Shown in pieces: positions 41,601 to 45,012 of a stretch of 45,012 nucleotides of DNA (position 1 is its first letter; each line of letters starts with the position of its first letter). A program made the position numbers and the translations under genes. The notes under the pieces were generated by a model, which saw only the letters and a program-made list of their open reading frames with translations, was not told where the DNA came from and did not search any database. This stretch comes from a virus, in IMG/VR virus record IMGVR_UViG_3300045256_000806, positions 1-45,012 of that record; one strand, written 5' to 3'.

Positions 41601-42451
41601 GCTCCACGACCGCCATTGTGGAAAACCATACCGGCGGCGGGGCGGGCCTGACGGAGGCCGACTACCTCGCGCGCGGCATCGTCGTCACGGCCCCGGCGTC
41701 GGCTGCCCAGGCCGACTTCCGCGTCGTGATGCAGGGCAACGGCGGCAACGAGCCCTACGTCTTCGCGACCAAGCTGTTCTTCGGCGAGGCTTTGGCCAAT
41801 GCCACGGAGCTCGCACCGTGGGCGGCGGGCGGTCTAACGACGATCGAGGGCGGGGCCATCAAGGCCGGGACGGTCACGGCCAACGAGATCGCGGCCAACG
41901 CCATCACCTCCGCCAAGATCGCGGCCAACGCGATAACGGCCGGGAAGATAGCCGCTGGCGCCATCAGCGCGGCCGAGATCGCCGCCGGCGCCATCACCGC
42001 CACCAAGCTGTCGGTGACCGAGGCGCTCATCACGAACGCCATCCAGGTCCAGGACCTGGTCGTCGGCACCACGAAGATCAGCAACAACGCGGTGACGACC
42101 TTCGCCACCGCCGGCCTCGGCAGCTCCATGCCGGGCAACGGGGCATTCCAGCTCGTCTGCCAAGTGTCGGTGACGGTCTCCGAGAACCGCGAGGCGGTCA
42201 TTATGATGTCGGCCTCCCAAAGCTACGCCGCGACGCGCAACCATCAGTTTCAGATCAACGAGATCCCGCCGGGGAGCACCGAGCAATTCCTCGTCAACCG
42301 CGGCACGACGGTGATCAATGACTACCCGAGCTTCATGGCCTACCGGCTGCTCACGCCCGGAACCTGGACCTTCCGGCTCTACTGGCTCGGTCAGGACAGC
42401 GCCCTCACGCTCGTCGATGCCCGCCTGACCGTCCTGTCGAGGGCCAAATGA
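35663..42451 (+). CDS. Giant tail-tip / receptor-binding protein (gpJ-like)
   Basis: A 2262-residue protein with a GTG start. A hydrophobic N-terminus (about 5-65) precedes the gpJ-type tip region (about 70-535; R-R-V-V-Y-G-E-A-R-V-G-G, V-A-A-G-A-G-D-L-V-Y). Two fibronectin-like domains follow (about 550-740). From about 790 on there are five similar N-x-x-x-N-P/W-type jelly-roll units (start about 850, 1156, 1419, 1692, 1881), separated by low-complexity linkers of A-G-A-I-T-A-x-K-I-A-A-G type. The last 130 residues differ and probably form the tip. Five carbohydrate-binding-like units suggest receptor binding to a surface polysaccharide; that is inference. Confidence 0.92.
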   Translation: MPQLIPLVIGAIATIGSGSLLGGLGAGIVILGTKVSVALVAGFIGAVVSTIASIALSAMMSGGQKPPQVEAQDRKQTIRGSIEARRVVYGEARVGGVIVYAASAGPDRERLHLVVVLAGHPCQSVESVWIGDTAIPWSSIGADGSITDGAHPLAGKVRIWRYLGNQTTADARLMEVFPVDTTPPTGAPSDASILDLPSISDEQLLAKASTGGFKPGTPLGAREPYYGAWTSAHVLRGCTYVHVELTYDRDKFPNGLQNISAVVRGKNDIWDPRSNATGFTDNWALCVLDYLRSDFGLACASDELDLPFFQAAANQADEAVPLAGGAGAATEPRWRLHGSFDLDRTPLDIVEGMVAAGAGDLVYVQGKYRLYGGAYRAPTASIGPSDFAGTVKVTTKPPRRELFNAVRGTFIDPARNYQAAEFPSVFDPAFDAADGERIWRDLQLPFVRSVVQAQRVARIALLSGRDALSFTAPMKYSAIRFAVKQTVSVTHPDFGWSAKPFSIESWKFAPATGEVEVTFREHNAFNYAWLWENAAVPASIPDTALIDPLAIPAATGVSLTSTTQIQPDGTAVPALAVAWTAAPHPFVTAHEVQWRPSGGQWTAVEVPLPATRLVVPIAAGGVVHEARVRPVGGLARGPWTDIASATAAPDTTAPGMPSGLTATGVLRGVSLNWTPPSDLDLARSEIQEAAASTGPWTKVGEADGSVFLRSGMPAGGCAWFRVRAVDRSGNAGPFTAAVQGTAALAQTTDIANQAVTLAKFASGIEPITVVSSGPLPTTKSTEAIVYGGKLYRWNGAAYTAAVPTVDLSGTLSDAQIADLNAAKLTGTMDPARIAAGALDDTKLRGGAPGNQIWNSTLDRSGTGWIFSGSATPSASGAARGTSASLGGGANDWRLSGYGSGFMARASLGASDWMDAAWRPNGEMLAVMPGARYEMQALVLPRNCEGLALINWHDAAGTFISQSQGNAVLALTRTDGLTEDRYVRSGVIATAPASARYAIPYVMARANGTARTSPSVVFTKAYFGEARPNQVDLSPWTPGAFSTNDPAAFGAGRIVDDLLAGISASKLIGTVADAQIAGLAASKVTGQLSDAQLAGISAAKVAGSLANATLPTVNLSGSVSSAQIAALDGAKLLDNTVVGAKVVAGAITASRLTLTTGNLNPDPQFRDAAWWVPDASGWYFEDAAAGNYPLAMGVARSATIWSGGAMGSSTARRHIWTPATHPSATITPGQTLRLRAEARNDSNQNINVEIQLFNAAGTFVSGAALAWTPGEGNPGGLLKSLQIAVPNGAAYWRLVVYNQAGTAFSGAAAVSDVILQVAADASLIVDGSITTAKLTASAVTANEIAADAVTAGKIQAGAIVAGKLAAGAVVAGNIAANAVTATEIAAGSVTTAKIAAGAVTAGEIASGAVTTGKLAVASSNQCWNGTWENGSTGWTVYKFGSWSGSPAFGAASVFGSQWVLAGVGSGYLRATGVAVPSGQGVIADWRPSSAIIGISVAGRQRVQAAALFQAHRCRGRVEIHWIDSAGATISVATGNTVENNALSGAVFETQYARSSVVATAPGAAGTALFRVVLEGNGGTDPYLFLSKAMIGVTAPNATEVAEWDPGGATSIDGGMVRARSVAADRLLANSVSANEIAAGSIYTAAIQAGAVTADRIAANTITASQIASGAVTTPLLAAGAITASKLAIMDETNVVPDGAMADDAAWSFGQLSGTNTWAWQTNTSSDGFWGGSRRLDTYGTGSLNIRSRRFTVSPDRSYRIRGLTYATAALGRWVYVDWFAGDGTYLGATEVHASAVALAGTAYDADVTPPAGAAAAEISMVRSAGASATIAFGRPLMQMRANGALIVDGAITATKIAASAVETAKIAAGAVTTEKLAVGSANQIANSCAPYSTWGWGQLGLTSIFAAVEPWRLRQYGSLALYASGTRAASYFGYAAWNPDGYLTPVVGGRRYQISGLLQAHRCRAYLEVWWFTAGGSPISGSTTAIVENHTGGGAGLTEADYLARGIVVTAPASAAQADFRVVMQGNGGNEPYVFATKLFFGEALANATELAPWAAGGLTTIEGGAIKAGTVTANEIAANAITSAKIAANAITAGKIAAGAISAAEIAAGAITATKLSVTEALITNAIQVQDLVVGTTKISNNAVTTFATAGLGSSMPGNGAFQLVCQVSVTVSENREAVIMMSASQSYAATRNHQFQINEIPPGSTEQFLVNRGTTVINDYPSFMAYRLLTPGTWTFRLYWLGQDSALTLVDARLTVLSRAK
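39616..42018 (+). repeat. Repeated helical linkers in the tail-tip protein
   Basis: Four linker blocks (about 39616-39909, 40495-40728, 41191-41304, 41845-42018) code for chains of A-G-A-V-T-A-x-E-I-A-A-type units of 7-11 residues. DNA copies are similar but not identical, so recombination between linkers could duplicate or delete binding units. Related, weaker linkers with S-D-A-Q-I-A-x-L occur at about 38084-38190 and 38824-39060. Confidence 0.75.
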
Positions 42452-43017
42452 TGCGCGGCTTCATGGTCGAGGCCGCGACCGGCCTCGTTCGCGCGGTGGT
42501 CGACCAGCCCGACGACGCTCTGGCACCGATGCCGCCGGGCTTCGTGTGGGTGGCCGACGACCCCGCCGACCCAACGGATCCCACGCTGCACGCCTTCGAG
42601 CCGGTGCCCGACGGCGCGTTGTTGCCGTTCGTGCCCCGCCGCATCCCGCGGCCGCCGCCGGTCCTGGACGTCGGGCGCGCGCGACAGGCGGCGCTGTGGC
42701 GGATCGATCAGGAAGCCGCACGGCTCCGCGACGCTATTCGGCCCGCCGCCCTCGCCGCGGTGGACGCCGAGCGCGTGCGCCAAGCCCGCGACGCTGCCGG
42801 GGGTGCCGTGGCCGCCCTCGGCCTCCACCCGCTCGTGGAGGCCGCGCCTGGCGAGACGTTCGCGGACAAGGCGGCCGCGATCCTCGCGGCGCACGCGCAG
42901 GCCATGGAGCGTCTGGCCGCGGTGGAGGCGGCTCGGCTCCGGGCCAAGGCGGCCGTCCGGGCCGCGGCCACCCCTGAGGCCATCGAAGCCATCCAGCTGG
43001 AGACGGAAACCCGATGA
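42448..43017 (+). CDS. Hypothetical tail-associated protein
   Basis: A 189-residue protein overlapping the tip gene by ATGATG. The N-terminal half is Pro/Asp-rich (P-P-G-F-V-W-V-A-D-D-P), the C-terminal half helical. Genes here often code for tail fibre assembly helpers, but no family match is clear. Confidence 0.75.
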   Translation: MMRGFMVEAATGLVRAVVDQPDDALAPMPPGFVWVADDPADPTDPTLHAFEPVPDGALLPFVPRRIPRPPPVLDVGRARQAALWRIDQEAARLRDAIRPAALAAVDAERVRQARDAAGGAVAALGLHPLVEAAPGETFADKAAAILAAHAQAMERLAAVEAARLRAKAAVRAAATPEAIEAIQLETETR

Positions 43018-43802
43018 GCGACAACCCACCCGTGATCGAAGGCCAAGCTGAGGCGCTCGAGGAGGAGAAGACACCCGAGCAGCTCGCCGCCGAGGCGGAG
43101 GCTGCTGCACGGGCCGCCTTCGAGGCCGAGCAGCTCGCCATCTCGACCGCCGTCGGCGAGAGGGCGTGGGCGCTCGCCTCGGGGCGCGGCGGCGAGGTGC
43201 GCGGTACCGGCCGCCTCGGCGAGGGACGTTGGGCCTGCATCCTCGAGCGCGACGGGGCCTTCGAGGTTCATGAGCTGGCAAACCCGCCGGTGCTGGTGCG
43301 GGTCCGTGCCTCGTTTTTCGAGGCCGAGCAGGTCCTGCACCGGCTGATGGAGGGCCGGAGCGCGGAGGATATCCCGGGCGAAGTCGAGCCGGGGCCCGCG
43401 CCCACGCCCTACGGGTCGAGCCCGGAGGCCAGGCTGGAGTGGGTGAAGGACGAGGCGAAGCGCCGCATAGACCGCGAGGCGGAGCTGGCGCGCCTGCGAT
43501 ACGTCACGCCGGGGGCTGGCCAGGCCATGGCGTACAAGGCGAAGGAGGAGGAGGCGCGGATGATCGTGGCTTTTGCACCGGGGGTGGACCTTGACGCCCC
43601 CTCGTTCCCGTTTCTGGCCCTCGAGGCCGAGGCCACGGGCCAGACGCTGCGCCAGGTGGCCGGGGTGGTTGTCGCGGCCGCGGACCTCTGGCGCCATGTG
43701 GGAGCCCGGATCGAGGTCCTGCGCCTGTCGGCGAAGCGCGCCGTCGAAGCGGCCGCGACCGAGGCCGAGGCGAGGGCCGCTGCCCGGGTGGATTGGCCCT
43801 GA
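43014..43802 (+). CDS. Hypothetical tail-associated protein
   Basis: A 262-residue protein overlapping the previous stop by ATGA. It begins with an acidic helix, then has a beta-like middle (R-W-A-C-I-L-E-R-D-G-A-F-E-V). Near 160-175, L-R-Y-V-T-P-G-A-G-Q-A-M-A-Y is a motif often found at the ends of phage tail proteins. Its precise role is unknown. Confidence 0.75.
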   Translation: MSDNPPVIEGQAEALEEEKTPEQLAAEAEAAARAAFEAEQLAISTAVGERAWALASGRGGEVRGTGRLGEGRWACILERDGAFEVHELANPPVLVRVRASFFEAEQVLHRLMEGRSAEDIPGEVEPGPAPTPYGSSPEARLEWVKDEAKRRIDREAELARLRYVTPGAGQAMAYKAKEEEARMIVAFAPGVDLDAPSFPFLALEAEATGQTLRQVAGVVVAAADLWRHVGARIEVLRLSAKRAVEAAATEAEARAAARVDWP

Positions 43803-44605
43803 TGGACCTGCTCCGCCCCACCGCGCCCGCTCACCCGGTCGCCCCCTACCTCGGCGGCAAGCGGAACCTGGCCGCCCGCATCATCGCTCGCCTCCGGGAG
43901 ATCCCGCACGTCACCTATGCCGAGCCTTTCGTCGGCATGGGTGGCGTCTTTCTCCGGCGGCCGTGGACGGCGCGCGCGGAGGTTATCAACGACGCCAGCC
44001 GGGATGTCGCGAACCTCTTCCGGATCCTGCAGCGCCACTACGTGCCCTTGATGGACATGCTGCGCTGGCAGGTGACCAGCCGGGACGAGTTCGAGCGCCT
44101 GGCGGCCGCCTCGGCCGACAGCCTCACGGATCTCGAGCGGGCGGCGCGCTTCCTCTACCTCCAGCGGACGGCCTTCGGGGGCAAAGTGGCTGGCCGGAAC
44201 TTTGGGGTGTCGCCGGCGACGCCCGGCCGCTTCGACGTGGCGAAGCTCGGGCCGCTGCTGGAGGCGGTCCATGGCCGCCTTTCCGGAGTGGTGATCGAGT
44301 GCCTGCCCTGGCGCGAGCTGCTCCGGCGGTACGACCGGCCGGAGACGCTCTTCTACCTGGACCCCCCTTATTGGGGGTGCGAGGAGGACTACGGGGCGGG
44401 CCTCTTCGGCCGGGAGGAGTTCGAGGCGCTCGCGGAAGCCCTTGCCGGCCTGCGCGGCCGCTGGCTCCTCAGCCTCAACGACGTCCCCGAGGTGCGCCGG
44501 GTGTTCGGCCGGTTCCGGCTCGAGCGGGTGGAGACGAGCTATGGCATCTCCCGGGAGCCCAGCGCGCGGGGCAGGGTGGCCGAGGTCCTGATCAGCCCCG
44601 CTTGA
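43802..44605 (+). CDS. Dam-family (D12 class) DNA adenine methylase
   Basis: A 267-residue enzyme. P-Y-L-G-G-K-R (15-21) and E-P-F-V-G-M-G-G-V-F (41-50) form the S-adenosylmethionine site, and D-P-P-Y (187-190) is the catalytic motif, in the alpha-class order. It probably methylates adenine N6 in a short site. It lies at the right end, where Mu keeps its mom modification gene, so a role in protecting packaged DNA from restriction is likely. The ATG overlaps the previous stop. Confidence 0.93.
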   Translation: MDLLRPTAPAHPVAPYLGGKRNLAARIIARLREIPHVTYAEPFVGMGGVFLRRPWTARAEVINDASRDVANLFRILQRHYVPLMDMLRWQVTSRDEFERLAAASADSLTDLERAARFLYLQRTAFGGKVAGRNFGVSPATPGRFDVAKLGPLLEAVHGRLSGVVIECLPWRELLRRYDRPETLFYLDPPYWGCEEDYGAGLFGREEFEALAEALAGLRGRWLLSLNDVPEVRRVFGRFRLERVETSYGISREPSARGRVAEVLISPA

Positions 44606-44628
44606 GGGTCCTTCGAAGGGCCCTCAAG
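44601..44628 (+). terminator. Terminator hairpin at the end of the late operon
   Basis: An almost perfect inverted repeat (CTTGAGGG.../...CCCTCAAG, about 12 bp with one G-T pair) includes the methylase stop codon at 44603-44605. No U-run follows, so termination strength is uncertain. Confidence 0.65.
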
Positions 44629-44636
44629 CCGTGCTT

Positions 44637-44669
44637 GATAGGAACGCTGGCAAGGCCGCGGTTCCTATC
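44637..44669. terminator. Second hairpin near the right end
   Basis: A 9-bp perfect stem GATAGGAAC/GTTCCTATC with a 15-base loop, 25 bp before site R2. It could back up termination or mark a right-end protein site. Confidence 0.5.
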
Positions 44670-44693
44670 GTCCGACGACCGAAGCTAAATTCC

Positions 44694-44711
44694 TGCTCAA
44701 ACCATCTGGCA
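44694..44711 (-). repeat. Transposase-binding site R2
   Basis: Reverse complement of the L2 sequence, 18 of 18 bases. It sits 23 bp inside R1, about two helical turns, similar to the close R1-R2 spacing of Mu. Confidence 0.88.
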
Positions 44712-44715
44712 GAAA

Positions 44716-44741
44716 TCCGACAAACCATTCGGCCGGCTACA
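44716..44741 (-). repeat. Right end with transposase-binding site R1
   Basis: Read inward from 44741 the sequence is TGTAGCCGGCCGA then ATGGTTTG (complement of 44721-44728). It matches L1 at 19 of the first 21 positions and diverges after ATGGTTTG. This is the terminal transposase site. Confidence 0.9.
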
Positions 44742-44746
44742 GGCGC
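44742..44746. repeat. Target-site duplication, right copy (GGCGC)
   Basis: GGCGC follows the TACA right end and matches the left copy exactly. Using one copy to rejoin the flanks restores an open host frame. Confidence 0.93.
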
Positions 44747-45012
44747 ATGGGGTGCGGCGGCTGCGGCTGGTGTTCCTGGCGCGGCGGCTGGGGGTGTGGC
44801 GGGCGCTGCCGGCGCCGCCGCCGCTGTGCGCCAATCGGAAATTGTCCGATTTCTGTTTTTCGTGGCGGTTGTGGCGGCGGATCCCGCGGGATTGGCCGTG
44901 GGCGGTGCGGAAGCCGGCGATGCTGCGGGAGGTGCGGGCGCTCGCGAAGCTGCTGCGGATCGCGGGCGGGCTGCGCAGCATTCCGCGCTGGATGAAGGAG
45001 GGGTGGGCGTGA
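44747..45012 (+). pseudogene. Host gene, 3' part, separated by the prophage
   Basis: This is the continuation of the frame at 1-331. With c331 the first codon is CAT, and the frame stays open to TGA at 45010-45012. The protein part is rich in Arg, Leu and Trp (L-R-L-V-F-L-A-R-R-L-G-V-W-R, later W-M-K-E-G-W-A). A GTG at 44752 could restart translation, but I see no ribosome site there. Confidence 0.75.

Larger units (their letters stand above)
332..44741 (+). mobile_element. Complete Mu-like transposable prophage (siphovirus type)
   Basis: The element begins TGTAACCGG and ends CCGGCTACA, so its ends are inverted copies (19 of the first 21 bases match). It is flanked by the 5-bp direct repeat GGCGC, as expected for Mu-type transposition. 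Gene order follows Mu: repressor, ner, A, B, gam, gemA, mor, lysis, gp25-gp29, F, protease/scaffold, capsid, tail, right-end modification gene. The tail genes (tube protein, frameshifted chaperone, tape measure) are of siphovirus type. All Mu-type hallmark genes are present and open, so the prophage looks intact and possibly inducible; that last point is inference. Confidence 0.97.

Noticed and set aside
39616-42018. Repeat array resembling a CRISPR at first sight
   Set aside because: The repeats are in frame, variable in length and code for helical linkers in the tip protein.

Overview
The window is a complete Mu-like transposable prophage with both chromosomal junctions. It lies in a very GC-rich alphaproteobacterium; codon use and protein style suggest Acetobacteraceae/Rhodospirillales, but that placement is inference. 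The ends can be read to the base. The element runs from 332 to 44741 (44,410 bp), starts TGTA and ends TACA, and is flanked by the 5-bp direct repeat GGCGC (327-331 and 44742-44746). Joining the flanks across one GGCGC copy restores one uninterrupted 198-codon host reading frame, from the ATG at 1 to the stop at 45010-45012.

Layout. Left end (332-701): transposase-binding repeats, a four-unit 10-bp tandem array and a thrice-used GAAGTGGCAC motif. Control region (702-1790): a leftward S24-type repressor faces a rightward Ner-like regulator across a dyad operator. Early operon (1792-12321): transposase A, ATPase B, a chain of small overlapping genes (HTH, zinc-knuckle, GapR-like, DnaA domain IV-like, Gam, GemA) and finally a Mor-type activator. 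Lysis and packaging (12385-19286): peptidoglycan hydrolase-like protein, holin-like protein, DUF2730, gp26-like wHTH, small terminase, an Acb2-type anti-CBASS candidate, large terminase, portal, and a gpF head protein carrying a PBECR-like tail domain. Accessory island (19287-24883): genes on both strands, including a methyltransferase fused to an Mrr-like nuclease domain, a DUF2335 membrane protein, a lipoprotein and an antirepressor-like/GapR-like fusion. Head and tail (25004-43802): protease with nested scaffold, decoration protein, capsid, connectors, tail tube, a frameshifted tail chaperone, a tape measure with a transglycosylase domain, tip proteins and a 2262-residue tail-tip/receptor-binding protein. 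Right end (43802-44741): a Dam-family methylase, two hairpins and the right-end transposase sites.

The tail tube, G/GT-type frameshift and long tape measure point to a siphovirus morphology (B3/D3112/RcapMu-like) rather than the contractile tail of Mu itself.

How the parts work together. The repressor and Ner set the lysis/lysogeny choice. A and B carry out replicative transposition from the end sites, helped by Gam and perhaps the GapR-like and DnaA-like proteins. Mor closes the early operon and probably activates two near-identical 48-bp control blocks, one just before the lysis genes (12333-12380) and one just before the head genes (24951-24998). Several genes look like counter-defence or host-takeover functions: the Acb2-like protein, two methyltransferases, Gam and the antirepressor-like fusion.
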